Source: Anaerolineales bacterium HSG25
GTDB taxonomy: Bacteria; Chloroflexota; Anaerolineae; 4572-78; J111
Length of the DNA: 64,000 nt
NCBI GenBank assembly: GCA_030377865.1
Contig: JAUCGA010000002.1
Span: 16,132 to 80,131, forward strand
Direction: 5' to 3'
Below the pieces are notes generated by a model. The model had not been told where the DNA came from. It saw only the letters and a program-made list of their open reading frames with translations, and ran no database searches. Positions 26,213 to 33,326 of the stretch are shown piece by piece. Position 1 is the first letter of the stretch; each line of letters begins with the position of its first letter. The position numbers were made by a program, and so were the translations under genes.

Positions 26213-26442
26213 GGCATATATTCCTCAAAATCTTCCAATGGAGCATCAAAATCATCGGCCATGATAATGGTGCCTTTACCACTGCCAAACCGTGCTTGAC
26301 GGGTATGTTTCGGCGGTTCTGTCAAAAACTTTAGTTTGATCTGGTCCATGACCCATTCGACCAACCGCATTTGGTCGGTAAACGATAGTTGCTTAACCAG
26401 TTTTAAAACTGTTTCAAAGGTTATGATTGATTGTGTTTGCAT
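26209..26442 (-). CDS. Antitoxin-like small protein partner of the PIN toxin
   Basis: 77 residues. The N-terminal helix region (TVLKLVKQLSFTDQMRLVEWVM) resembles DUF2281-type proteins, and the C-terminus is acidic (DDFDAPLEDFEEYMP), as expected for a toxin-neutralising tail. It overlaps the toxin gene by four bases and the upstream gene by 29 bases, so the three are one operon. Calling it the antitoxin is inference from place and composition. Confidence 0.7.
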   Translation of the reverse strand: MQTQSIITFETVLKLVKQLSFTDQMRLVEWVMDQIKLKFLTEPPKHTRQARFGSGKGTIIMADDFDAPLEDFEEYMP

Positions 26443-26755
26443 TATATATATCCTCCAGAGTTAGATGTTTTGATACCTCTGGACGAGAAGGTTGTTGTAA
26501 CCGATTTTGATAGATTTCCGCCGTAAGTATATCAAATTCAGGCTCATCTTGCCACAGACCATAAGCCATCATAATCGGATAGACTTGGCCGGTCTTCAAC
26601 TTTTTGGCAAAACTGGGGTCAGAATGGATAGTTTCGGTAACGGCTGATTGTTCTACATATTGCCGGATGATGAGGGCTATCAAACGTAGTTGCTCAAATA
26701 ACGGCTTGGGTTTTACAAACTGTTCATAGATTTGTTCAATGGTTATGGTAGACAT
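26414..26755 (-). CDS. Hypothetical protein heading the toxin-antitoxin operon
   Basis: 113 residues from ATG 26755, chosen because GGAGAG stands just upstream and the longer frame adds an unlikely leader. It starts MSTITIEQIYEQFVKPKP and is helical, with a mid part QVYPIMMAYGLWQDEPEFD. Its opening shares the look of the next antitoxin (LIALIIRQYVEQ against an amphipathic helix), so it may be a second antitoxin-type or regulatory protein. It is in an operon with the PIN toxin. No family is recognised. Confidence 0.55.
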   Translation of the reverse strand: MSTITIEQIYEQFVKPKPLFEQLRLIALIIRQYVEQSAVTETIHSDPSFAKKLKTGQVYPIMMAYGLWQDEPEFDILTAEIYQNRLQQPSRPEVSKHLTLEDIYNANTINHNL

Positions 26756-27091
26756 GGTATCTCTCCACATAAGATAATAGGAGTATAAAAGGTCGTCAAA
26801 CAAATGTCAAAACAAAAATCAGCCCCGACACTATCAGAGCGTCGGAGCTGGTTGATTCTTCATCGCGGAACTCTGTACCGGACAAAAACAAAAACTAGCC
26901 AGATTGAATGGAAATGTCATGCCCGAATGTAGTTATCGGGCATCTAAAATCCATAGATTCCCGCTAAAAGCGTAATGACCATGCTTGTCAGATTACCAAA
27001 ATTGGTTATAATGACCTTTATAGTTAGTCAAAAAAGTTCTCGCCAATACCTAATGGTTTCAAAAATCTTTAGGGTCTCAAGGGTAATCATT
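26756..27091. other. Intergenic region between two toxin-antitoxin loci
   Basis: Has an imperfect hairpin ATCAGCCCCGAC/GTCGGAGCTGGTT (26822-26860), related to those at 25607 and 39531, followed by TTGATTCTTCA as in the first. Then comes the promoter of the rightward locus at 26985-27012. No gene is seen. Confidence 0.5.
26985..27012 (+). promoter_or_regulatory. Promoter of the rightward toxin-antitoxin pair
   Basis: TTGTCA (26985-26990), 16 bases, TATAAT (27007-27012). The bases before the -35 (CATGCTTGTC) are the same as those before the promoters at 28071 and 29094, so this promoter core was shared by duplication. Confidence 0.7.
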
Positions 27092-27400
27092 ATGTCCACA
27101 ATAACACAAGGTTCGCTGTTACAAAAAATTATTCGTATTTTACAACAATTATCTGAGAGTCAATTGCTTGTAATTTTTGAGTTTGCTCGTTTTTTGTTAT
27201 CCAAAGAACAGATACCAAAAACTGAAACCTTATCTGTGAATGACCGTATCAATGTTGCTCTACAAGAAGCAGGTATAAAACCATACCAACCTGAAGAAGT
27301 CGCTCTGTATTTGGCAAGTCCCGAAAACCAAAATTGGCAGCCTCTTCTAGCAGGTGGCAAACCTGCCAGTGAACTCATTATTGAAGAAAGACGTACATGA
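27092..27400 (+). CDS. Antitoxin-like protein (VapB role)
   Basis: About 102 residues from ATG 27092 (MSTITQGSLLQKIIRIL). The first half, LLQKIIRILQQLSESQLLVIFEFARFLL, is the helix pattern of DUF2281-type antitoxins; the second half is acidic and Pro-rich. An upstream ATG at 26975 overlaps the promoter, so the shorter start is preferred. It overlaps the following PIN toxin frame by four bases (ATGA). Confidence 0.65.
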   Translation: MSTITQGSLLQKIIRILQQLSESQLLVIFEFARFLLSKEQIPKTETLSVNDRINVALQEAGIKPYQPEEVALYLASPENQNWQPLLAGGKPASELIIEERRT

Positions 27401-27860
27401 AAACAAGCGTAGGGCAGGTTTGTTATTTCGATAGTAGTGCTTTGGTTAAACGCTATTTCACTGAAATGGGTTCAGTTTGGGTGCAGACTCGATGTAGTGA
27501 TTCCAAAAACTTGATTGTTATTGCAGAGATTACACGGGTTGAGATGGCAGCTGCATTTGCCCGCAAGGTGAGAGGGAAATTTATCACTCAGGCGGAATAT
27601 CATAAGGCTCAAACTCAAATAATATCCCATATTCAAAACCAATATCGCCTCGTAGCTATCACCTCCCAACGGATTGATACACATCTCAACACAAATTACG
27701 AGGCTATGATGCAGTTCAGTTGGCATGTGCGTTATATTTCAATCAACTGCTTGTGAGTAAAGTATTGTCACCATTGATTTTTATATCAGCCGACAACGAA
27801 TTGCTCATCGCTGCCCAAGCCGAAGGATTACAAACCGAAAACCCAAATAATTATCCTTAA
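27397..27860 (+). pseudogene. Frameshifted PIN-domain toxin (VapC-like)
   Basis: The frame begins with YFDSSALVKRYF, the Asp-containing start of PIN toxins, and has ITRVEMAAAFARK with the conserved Glu. Near 27675-27690 the phase shifts: the annotated frame ends at 27756 with unrelated residues. The neighbouring frame continues as QHKLRGYDAVQLACALYF and FISADNELLIAAQAEGL up to TAA 27858-27860, giving the other two conserved Asp. A single-base change therefore splits an otherwise complete toxin. It may be a true inactivation (the antitoxin alone is harmless) or a sequencing error. Confidence 0.75.
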
Positions 27861-28045
27861 TCCTCTAAGTTGTTTCATCTTCGTCTAATCCGCTTAATTC
27901 ACCGAATCCACGTTCTTATCCTCAATTCGGTATAACAATCTGCTCGCCAGACTCCCCACCCTGCAACATGTACCATAAAAAAAAGCCACGCTCAGAGATG
28001 AGATTTAACTGGATGCCGTCGCTGATTCTAGCCCGTTAAGCGGTT
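27861..28045 (-). repeat. Family 5 repeat, copy B
   Basis: Nearly identical to 28884-29064 and followed by the same promoter and the same gene start, so the repeat marks the edge of a duplicated module. It lacks one base relative to copies A and C in GCCGTCGCTGATT. Confidence 0.65.
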
Positions 28046-28070
28046 GCTATGCAGAATCGTCAAGCCATGC

Positions 28071-28099
28071 TTGTCGGACTGAAATCGGCATGGTATGAT
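28071..28099 (+). promoter_or_regulatory. Promoter for a leaderless mRNA, module copy 1
   Basis: TTGTCG (28071-28076), 17 bases, TATGAT (28094-28099). The ATG at 28107 begins 7 bases after the -10 box, at the expected transcription start, so the transcript should be leaderless. The same arrangement is kept in the second module. Confidence 0.7.
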
Positions 28100-28106
28100 T
28101 CAAGCT

Positions 28107-28616
28107 ATGAATAATCAGCAAACCAAACCAAGCCAACAATCTTTCCTCTACAAACTCGGTGGCTATTATGGTATCCCTCATGAATTGATCCATATTTTGG
28201 CCTATCGAATTATCCAAAAGCCATGTCGTTACCAATGGGGCGATGACCGAGTTATTCCCTTAGCTTATGACACTGAAACTCGCCGAGAAAAACTATTCGT
28301 AACCCTCCTACCATTTGTAACTTTTATGGGCCTGGGCCTGTTTTTTCAACTGTTGTGGGTCATGTCGGCCTTCTTCATCAAGATGAGGCCGGAGCAATAT
28401 TTTGTGGACGGCCCAACGTGGCATCTTCTCTTTTTTATTGTAGGGGGGCTTTTTATTGGATACGCCAGTACGGCCCATTACGATTTAATCAAAGCTTACC
28501 ATCTCCTATTCAGGAAAGATAGCGTTCAACAAGGTGGCCCAAAACCACATCGACGTGCCAAGGATGAGAAGCAACAAGGGAAACATCCACAAACAGCCAA
28601 CCGTAGGATGTTGTAA
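28107..28616 (+). CDS. HExxH membrane protein (DUF3267-like), copy 1
   Basis: About 169 residues. PHELIHILAYRI holds an HExxH zinc-peptidase motif in the first part, as in the DUF3267 putative zincin group. KPCRYQWG follows, then two strong membrane segments (LLPFVTFMGLGLFFQLLWVM and LLFFIVGGLFIGYASTAHYD). The last 33 residues (from QQGGPKPH) are polar and lie antisense to the convergent gene; the paralog at 29130 stops right before this point, so the tail is probably an acquired readthrough. The start may be ATG 28107 (leaderless) or ATG 28095. Confidence 0.65.
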   Translation: MNNQQTKPSQQSFLYKLGGYYGIPHELIHILAYRIIQKPCRYQWGDDRVIPLAYDTETRREKLFVTLLPFVTFMGLGLFFQLLWVMSAFFIKMRPEQYFVDGPTWHLLFFIVGGLFIGYASTAHYDLIKAYHLLFRKDSVQQGGPKPHRRAKDEKQQGKHPQTANRRML

Positions 28617-28871
28617 ATCACCGAACGGGCCGTGTTCAAAAAAATATCGCTCGGTCTTTGGCTCACGAGTGATGTCTTTGAATAAGAACAGCCCGATAAG
28701 TACATTGACCGAAGCACAACCGATGCTCAACGGATGGCTGTTAAAACCGACTGTTTCTAAGGCCAAACCTGCCATAAACCCACCGATAGCCCACAAACTG
28801 GTCATTCCTAAAATAAGACCTACTACCCGTAGATAATCTTGAGAGGATGGTTTGTTAGGTTTGTTGGTCAT
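28506..28871 (-). CDS. Small membrane protein, partner of the HExxH protein, copy 1
   Basis: 121 residues with three hydrophobic segments (VVGLILGMTSLWAIGGFMAG, a middle one near VNVLIGLFLF, and LLLLILGTSMWFWATLLNAIF). AGGAG stands before ATG 28871. It converges on the HExxH gene and their 3' ends overlap by 111 bases. The last segment matches the small protein at 29523-29666 (FWATLLNAIFPE against LWAIILNLILPK). No family is recognised; the conserved pairing suggests that the two products act together. Confidence 0.6.
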   Translation of the reverse strand: MTNKPNKPSSQDYLRVVGLILGMTSLWAIGGFMAGLALETVGFNSHPLSIGCASVNVLIGLFLFKDITREPKTERYFFEHGPFGDLQHPTVGCLWMFPLLLLILGTSMWFWATLLNAIFPE

Positions 28872-28883
28872 AAATCATCACAC

Positions 28884-29064
28884 TCCTCTAAGTTGTTTCA
28901 TCTTCGTCTAATCCGCTTAATTCACCGAATCCACGTTCTTATCCTCAATTCGGTATAACAATCTGCCCGCCAGACTCCCCACCCGGCAACATGTACCACA
29001 AAAAAGAGCCACGCTCAGAGATGGGATTTAATTGGATGCCATCCGCTGATTCTAGTCCGTTAAG
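28884..29064 (-). repeat. Family 5 repeat, copy C
   Basis: Near-identical to 27861-28045, with the extra base that restores the minus-strand reading frame. It stands between the two membrane-protein modules. Confidence 0.65.
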
Positions 29065-29093
29065 GGTTGCTATGCAGAATCGTCAAACCATGC

Positions 29094-29122
29094 TTGTCGG
29101 ACTGAAATCGGCATGGTATGAT
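29094..29122 (+). promoter_or_regulatory. Promoter for a leaderless mRNA, module copy 2
   Basis: TTGTCG (29094-29099), 17 bases, TATGAT (29117-29122), ATG at 29130. It is the same as at 28071, preserved through duplication. Confidence 0.7.
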
Positions 29123-29129
29123 TCAAGCT

Positions 29130-29546
29130 ATGAATAATCAGCAAACCAAACCAAGCCAACAATCTTTCCTCTACAAACTCGGTGGCTACTACCTCATCCC
29201 GCATGAACTGCTCCATGTGCTGGCTTTCCGGATTATCGGCAAGCCATGTCGCTATGAGTGGGGTAATGATTATGTTCGTCCGCTTGTCAAAGAGTCGAAA
29301 CGAGAGCGACTGTTTGTTTCGCTATTTCCGTTTGTGACCATTATGGGATTGGGGTTAATTTTTGGCTTGATGTGGATATCATCAGCATTTTTTATCAACA
29401 TTCGGCCTGAACGGTATTTTATTGACGGCCCGACGTGGCATGTTGTCTTTCTAATTCTTTGTGCCTTGTTCATCTTTTATAGTGGCACCGCGCATGGAGA
29501 CTTGTTTAGTAGCTATTATATTCTATTTGGGCAAGATGAGATTTAA
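29130..29546 (+). CDS. HExxH membrane protein (DUF3267-like), copy 2
   Basis: About 138 residues. PHELLHVLAFRI carries HExxH, followed by KPCRYEWG, then FPFVTIMGLGLIFGLMWI and HVVFLILCALFIFYSGTAHGD as membrane segments. The first 20 codons are almost identical to copy 1 at the DNA level, while the rest has diverged, with motif residues kept. This suggests either selection on function or a recent conversion of the 5' end. It overlaps the convergent small gene by 24 bases. The zinc-peptidase role is inferred from the motif only. Confidence 0.7.
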   Translation: MNNQQTKPSQQSFLYKLGGYYLIPHELLHVLAFRIIGKPCRYEWGNDYVRPLVKESKRERLFVSLFPFVTIMGLGLIFGLMWISSAFFINIRPERYFIDGPTWHVVFLILCALFIFYSGTAHGDLFSSYYILFGQDEI

Positions 29547-29666
29547 GATAATCGCCCAAAGCCAAACTGTAGCCCCAACAATAAGCATATAACCACCAGC
29601 AAACCATAGGCCAGAATAAGCTAGAATCCGAGTGACTATTTTCAAGTACGGGTTTGTTTTTTTCAT
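29523..29666 (-). CDS. 47-residue membrane protein, partner of the HExxH protein, copy 2
   Basis: Starts ATG at 29666 with AGGAG (complement of 29677-29681) and ends TAG at 29523. The peptide begins MKKTNPYLKIVTRI and contains two hydrophobic stretches ending LWAIILNLILPK, which matches the end of the larger protein at 28506-28871. It converges on and overlaps the HExxH gene just as in module 1. It is either a short natural member or a deleted version of the longer partner. Confidence 0.6.
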   Translation of the reverse strand: MKKTNPYLKIVTRILAYSGLWFAGGYMLIVGATVWLWAIILNLILPK

Positions 29667-29730
29667 TGTTTTGTCTCTCCTTGTTAACTCATTCCTATTG
29701 TTTGGTAATAATCTGGCGATCAGGTTAATC

Positions 29731-29882
29731 TGCTTAATTCACCGAATCCACGTTCTTATCCTCAATTCGGTATAACAATCTGCCCACCAGACTCCCCACC
29801 CGGCGATATGCGCCATGAAAAAGAGCCACGCTCAGAGATAGGATTTAACTGGATGCCGTCGCTGATTCTAGCCCGTTAAGCG
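29731..29882 (-). repeat. Family 5 repeat, copy D, forming the end of a gene
   Basis: Same sequence as copies B and C. The minus-strand gene at 29845-30087 runs into it and takes its last 12 codons and stop from it (LNGLESATASS). Confidence 0.65.
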
Positions 29883-30087
29883 CCCATGTCGTTAATGTTT
29901 CAAATAAATCATGTGTTTTGGCATGTTCAAGCATCCCATCTACAAAATTCAACTCAGTGTATTGAGCGACATGTTGATAACATGGATGGAACGCGTCATC
30001 ATCATAACAAAATATCAGCAACTCTTGCCGAGTAAACTCATTGTGCAATAACTCACGAATTTTATCAAGGTTGTATTTTTTTCGCAT
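29845..30087 (-). CDS. Effector-associated-domain-like protein with repeat-derived end
   Basis: 80 residues. The body, LDKIRELLHNEFTRQELLIFCYDDDAF, then YTELNFVDGMLEHAKTHDLFETL, matches the alpha-helical effector-associated domains (EAD) seen fused to CHAT, trypsin or NTPase domains in conflict systems of Chloroflexota and cyanobacteria. Here it stands alone. The last dozen residues come from a family 5 repeat, so the original C-terminal partner domain was probably lost or replaced. It could be a stand-alone adaptor or a truncated defence protein. Confidence 0.6.
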   Translation of the reverse strand: MRKKYNLDKIRELLHNEFTRQELLIFCYDDDAFHPCYQHVAQYTELNFVDGMLEHAKTHDLFETLTTWALNGLESATASS

Positions 30088-30176
30088 TACTTTAACCTAA
30101 TCGCAACGTTGTTCTCAACCCTATTTTATATCAGTTGGGGGAAAAAGAACAGCGAATTCGTTGTCCTCAATCCAAG

Positions 30177-30389
30177 TCACTCAAGTTCCAACTGATCCCG
30201 CATCAACTGATCTGTAGATACCTCAAAAAAGGTCGCGATTTTTAGAACCATAGCAGTATTGGGAACTTTTTCACCCCGTTCCATCTTGCCAACAAAACTA
30301 TACTGCACCCCAAGTAGGGGAGCCAGTTGCCTTAAAGTTAACCCTCGACGTTTACGTAAGGTACGCAGTTTTTCACCAAAATCATTCAT
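30177..30389 (-). CDS. XRE-family transcriptional regulator
   Basis: 70 residues from ATG 30389 (MNDFGEKLRTL). The helix-turn-helix reads LRKRRGLTLRQLAPLLGVQYSFVGKMERGEKVPN, split here by eye; the last part, MVLKIATFFEVSTDQLMRD, is the standard XRE ending. It is divergent from the AT-hook protein gene. A perfect inverted repeat at 30439-30454 in the shared region is the likely operator, so it probably regulates both. The longer frame from 30455 would run through that operator and is rejected. Confidence 0.85.
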   Translation of the reverse strand: MNDFGEKLRTLRKRRGLTLRQLAPLLGVQYSFVGKMERGEKVPNTAMVLKIATFFEVSTDQLMRDQLELE

Positions 30390-30404
30390 ACACAAAATCC
30401 AATA

Positions 30405-30433
30405 TTGACATACCAAACAAAGTATGTTATTAT
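30405..30433 (+). promoter_or_regulatory. Consensus promoter of the AT-hook gene
   Basis: TTGACA at 30405-30410, 17 bases, TATTAT at 30428-30433. Transcription should begin near 30440, inside the inverted repeat. Confidence 0.8.
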
Positions 30434-30438
30434 TTTTG

Positions 30439-30454
30439 TGTCCCAAAAGGGACA
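30439..30454. promoter_or_regulatory. Inverted-repeat operator TGTCCC-N4-GGGACA
   Basis: A perfect 6-bp inverted pair around AAAA, located at the transcription start of the rightward gene and about 50 bases upstream of the regulator gene. The position is ideal for repression by the XRE protein. No second copy was noticed in the window. Confidence 0.6.
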
Positions 30455-30487
30455 ATAAATTATTCTAATCAAGGAGGCAACACCATC

Positions 30488-30778
30488 ATGGCAACTTATC
30501 CCATCAAAGAACTGCTCCACAAATGGGAGCAAGCCACCATCACCATTGAGATGGCAATTGGGCATATCGGGCAACACCTTAACCTGTTGTGGGAGGAGGT
30601 CACACAAATCAAGCAGAATCACATCAAGCTGACCAACGCCCATGCCGAGACGCAACGTCAACAAGCTCTGTTACGTTTTGAAGTCGAGCGCCTGCTCAAG
30701 CACAATGGACTATCACCCACACCACATGACGCGCCGCCCAAGCGCCCCCGCGGTCGGCCACCCAAAAAGAAAGGATGA
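30488..30778 (+). CDS. Helical protein with a C-terminal AT-hook
   Basis: 96 residues: a helical, probably coiled-coil body (TIEMAIGHIGQHLNLLWEE through RFEVERLLK) and a C-terminal basic tail KRPRGRPPKKKG, which contains the AT-hook core R-G-R-P that binds the minor groove of AT-rich DNA. It has a consensus promoter and AAGGAGGCAAC before the ATG. AT-hooks are uncommon in bacteria but known in some architectural regulators. With the divergent XRE gene it may form a small regulatory module; the target is unknown. Confidence 0.65.
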   Translation: MATYPIKELLHKWEQATITIEMAIGHIGQHLNLLWEEVTQIKQNHIKLTNAHAETQRQQALLRFEVERLLKHNGLSPTPHDAPPKRPRGRPPKKKG

Positions 30779-30891
30779 CGCACCACGCTTATACGGCGCG
30801 GTACGTCTAAAACCAAACAGGTCAGGCCTGTTGTGTCTCACCAAGCATGATAGGGGAATCTGTGTTTATCACAAATCACCCTATCAGAATC

Positions 30892-30930
30892 AAAAGAGCG
30901 TCCGACCAATTAGCCGGACGCTCTTTTGTT
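30892..30930 (+). terminator. Strong intrinsic terminator
   Basis: AAAAGAGCGTCCG at 30892-30904 pairs with CGGACGCTCTTTT at 30915-30927. It is preceded by an imperfect hairpin (30848-30886) and followed by AATGGTTCAATC/GATTGAACCATT at 30954-30982. It separates the AT-hook gene from mnmA. Confidence 0.8.
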
Positions 30931-31043
30931 TAACTCGTGCAGTTCATGGTGAGAATGGTTCAATCGTTAAGATTGAACCATTCTGGAGCGCGCAACTTAT
31001 TTAGGCCATTCCATTCCTAACCAGCCTGTCGGGTAACAAGCGC

Positions 31044-32123
31044 TCACTTGCTAATAATACCTCCCCCGATAACCTGTTCGTCTTGAAAAAATGTAACAGC
31101 CTGACCGGGGGTGATGTCTCGTAGTGGTTTAGAGAAGGCAACATGGGCGCGTCGATCGGGTAGACAGGTCAAAATTGCCTCAGATTCATTCGACTTATAC
31201 CGAATTTTGGCAGTGACAGGAAGCGAGCCTACGGGAGCTTCACCACTAATATAGTTAACCTCATGAGCATGTAACTCCGACTGTCCTAACTCTTCTGCTG
31301 GACCGACCGTGAGATTGTTGCTGGCGGGATCCATATCAAGAACATACATCTTTTCGGCAGAGTGAATACCCAACCCCTTGCGCTGACCAATCGTATAAAA
31401 AGCCAAGCCCTTGTGTTGACCGAGTACCTCGCCACGACTATTAATGATGTTGCCCTGTTGCATTGTTTGCGGAGCTTGTCGTTGCAAAAAATCTCGATAA
31501 TCACCCTCACCTAAAAAACATAAATCCTGACTATCAGGCCGATTAAAGACAGGAAGATTCTTATCTTTGGCAATTTGGCGAATCCGAGTTTTGCTATAGT
31601 GCCCCACCGGAAACTTGACGTGAGCCAATCGCTTTTGGGTTAAGGTATACAATACATAGCTTTGGTCTTTACTATGATCAATCCCCTTAAGCAGTTGGTA
31701 GCGCCCCTGTTCATCTTGACCGATGCGGACATAATGACCCGTAGCTAGATAATCCCCCAAGCTCAAAGCCTCTTTGAGCAGGCGATTAAAGCGAATCTCC
31801 CGATTGCACATCACACATGGATTCGGGGTCACACCTTGAGCATACCCCTCAATAAAATACTCAACAACTGTCTGGCGGAACGTCTCTTTATAGTCTCGCA
31901 CATAAAATGGAATTCCTAGGGTGTTGGCTACACGGCGGGCATCACATACCGCATCTGGTGTACAGCACCGATTGGACGAGCCACCTGCCTCAGCCCATAA
32001 CCGTAGCATTAGTCCCACCACATTATATCCTTCTTCTAATAATAAAGCCGCGGCCACCGAGCTATCAACCCCACCACTCATAGCCACCACCACAGTTTTT
32101 TCAGCGTTCTTGTTTATGGTCAT
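31044..32123 (-). CDS. mnmA: tRNA-specific 2-thiouridylase MnmA
   Basis: A 359-residue enzyme that thiolates U34 of tRNA-Lys, -Glu and -Gln. The PP-loop AMSGGVDSSVAALLL lies near residue 14. The catalytic cysteines are in NPCVMCNREIRF and SQDLCFLGEGDY, and the C-terminal beta-barrel holds GLGIHSAEKMYVLDMD. The form CVMCNREI suits the bacterial type. ATG 32123 gives a normal N-terminus. It stands alone, followed by a terminator region shared with the AT-hook gene. Confidence 0.96.
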   Translation of the reverse strand: MTINKNAEKTVVVAMSGGVDSSVAAALLLEEGYNVVGLMLRLWAEAGGSSNRCCTPDAVCDARRVANTLGIPFYVRDYKETFRQTVVEYFIEGYAQGVTPNPCVMCNREIRFNRLLKEALSLGDYLATGHYVRIGQDEQGRYQLLKGIDHSKDQSYVLYTLTQKRLAHVKFPVGHYSKTRIRQIAKDKNLPVFNRPDSQDLCFLGEGDYRDFLQRQAPQTMQQGNIINSRGEVLGQHKGLAFYTIGQRKGLGIHSAEKMYVLDMDPASNNLTVGPAEELGQSELHAHEVNYISGEAPVGSLPVTAKIRYKSNESEAILTCLPDRRAHVAFSKPLRDITPGQAVTFFQDEQVIGGGIISK

Positions 32124-32481
32124 CCTAACCTCATCGACAATTTTCTGTTATCTTAAAACAAGAAGTATAAAATCGCTTGGGTGATGTGTCAAACCATTTT
32201 CATCAAAAGAGTTGTTCGGGAATAAAGGAGTGCAAAAGCATCTTGCTTTTGCCAGAGGTAAACATGCAAAAGCATCTTGCTTTTGCCAGAGGTAAACATG
32301 CAAAAGCAAGATGCTTTTGCACTCCATGCACCTCGATTTTGAGTTTTTATGAGATAAGTAGTTATTCCCGAACAGGTCTAAAATAACTACACATCCGATC
32401 GGGTAAAATTTGACCAATTATCTTGTTTCATAGTATCATGTTCGAGTTAATTTGGTAATCAAATAAAATTAAGGATGGATA
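32124..32481. other. Intergenic region with a 26-bp inverted repeat array
   Basis: Holds the palindrome array at 32227-32325 and otherwise AT-rich sequence. The promoter of the response regulator could lie between 32400 and 32470, but no convincing hexamer pair was found. Confidence 0.5.
32227..32325. repeat. Array of palindromic 21-mers inside a 26-bp inverted repeat
   Basis: The arms at 32227-32252 and 32300-32325 are perfectly complementary over 26 bases. The unit GCAAAAGCATCTTGCTTTTGC is nearly self-complementary and is present three times (near 32232, 32267 and, inverted, 32300). The loop holds two direct copies of GCCAGAGGTAAACAT. It could form a cruciform or several alternative hairpins. 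Confidence 0.75.
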
Positions 32482-33165
32482 ATGATGGAACAAACGGTAT
32501 TGATTGTTGAGGATGAAGAACGGATAGCCCATTGGATACAAGCCTATTTTGAAAAAGAGGGATACAATGCGATTGTGGCTCAAGACGGAGATACCGGCTT
32601 GCATTTGGCTCGAACCAAATACCCAGATTTGGTGATTTTGGACCTGATGTTACCGGGCATGGATGGTACAGAACTATGTAAGGAACTCCGGCATGAATCG
32701 GATGTGCCGATTATCATGGTCACTGCTCGTAGTGAGGAAGCCGACCGTATTACTGGCTTAGAGCTAGGAGCCGATGATTATATCGTCAAACCGTTCAGCC
32801 CCGGTGAGTTGGTGGCGAGAGCCAAAGCGGTCTTGCGTCGAGTTGAGGGGAATGTTCGTCAAGCCAAAACATTACAAGGTGGAAACATCGAACTAAATTT
32901 GACTGACCACACCTGCTCAGTTGACGGCAAACTGGTCAAGCTGAGCAAGATACAATTTGCCCTATTAGAGGTCTTAATGCGTAATCTGGGTCGAGCCATG
33001 ACCCGAGAGCAACTGCTCGATAGCGCATTTTCTGATGATCTTGATGTGCTTGACCGGACAATTGATGTCCATATTCGTCGTTTGCGCCGTCAAGTTGAGG
33101 CTGACCCAGCCAATCCGCGTTATATTGTCACCGTTTTTGGGATTGGATATAAATTTGCAACCTAA
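32482..33165 (+). CDS. OmpR/PhoB-family response regulator
   Basis: 227 residues. The receiver domain (1-118) has EDEER, the phosphoacceptor Asp in LVILDLMLPGMDG, the Thr in IIMVTARS and the Lys in IVKPFSPGEL. The C-terminal winged helix (about 130-225) ends DVHIRRLRRQVEADPANPRYIVTVFGIGYKF. AAGGATGGATA precedes the ATG. The cognate kinase follows after a family 3 repeat, which now separates the two genes by 161 bases. Confidence 0.94.
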   Translation: MMEQTVLIVEDEERIAHWIQAYFEKEGYNAIVAQDGDTGLHLARTKYPDLVILDLMLPGMDGTELCKELRHESDVPIIMVTARSEEADRITGLELGADDYIVKPFSPGELVARAKAVLRRVEGNVRQAKTLQGGNIELNLTDHTCSVDGKLVKLSKIQFALLEVLMRNLGRAMTREQLLDSAFSDDLDVLDRTIDVHIRRLRRQVEADPANPRYIVTVFGIGYKFAT

Positions 33166-33176
33166 AGGAATCTCAG

Positions 33177-33308
33177 TACCCGACATATTGATTAAATAAA
33201 GATTTTTTCGACAGGATTAACAAGATTGACAGGATTTTTTGCCTTTAATCTTGTTAATCCTGTCAGATATTTTTTGTGTTTAGTTGAGGCTAAAAACCTT
33301 GTCGGGTA
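33177..33308 (+). repeat. Family 3 palindromic element, copy 2
   Basis: 132 bp with ends TACCCGACA and TGTCGGGTA, plus an inner inverted pair of ACAGGATTAACAAGATT-like and complementary segments. It is inserted between the regulator and kinase genes of one operon. Related to 8437-8569. Confidence 0.7.
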
Positions 33309-33326
33309 ACAAGAAGGAATAAACCA

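Noticed and set aside
28047..28235. Minus-strand 62-codon frame over the HExxH gene start
   Set aside because: It overlaps a supported promoter and a conserved duplicated gene and has no similarity to its counterpart in the second module.
25600..30000. Possible CRISPR array
   Set aside because: The repeats are long, irregularly spaced, few in number and separated by genes; no cas gene is seen.
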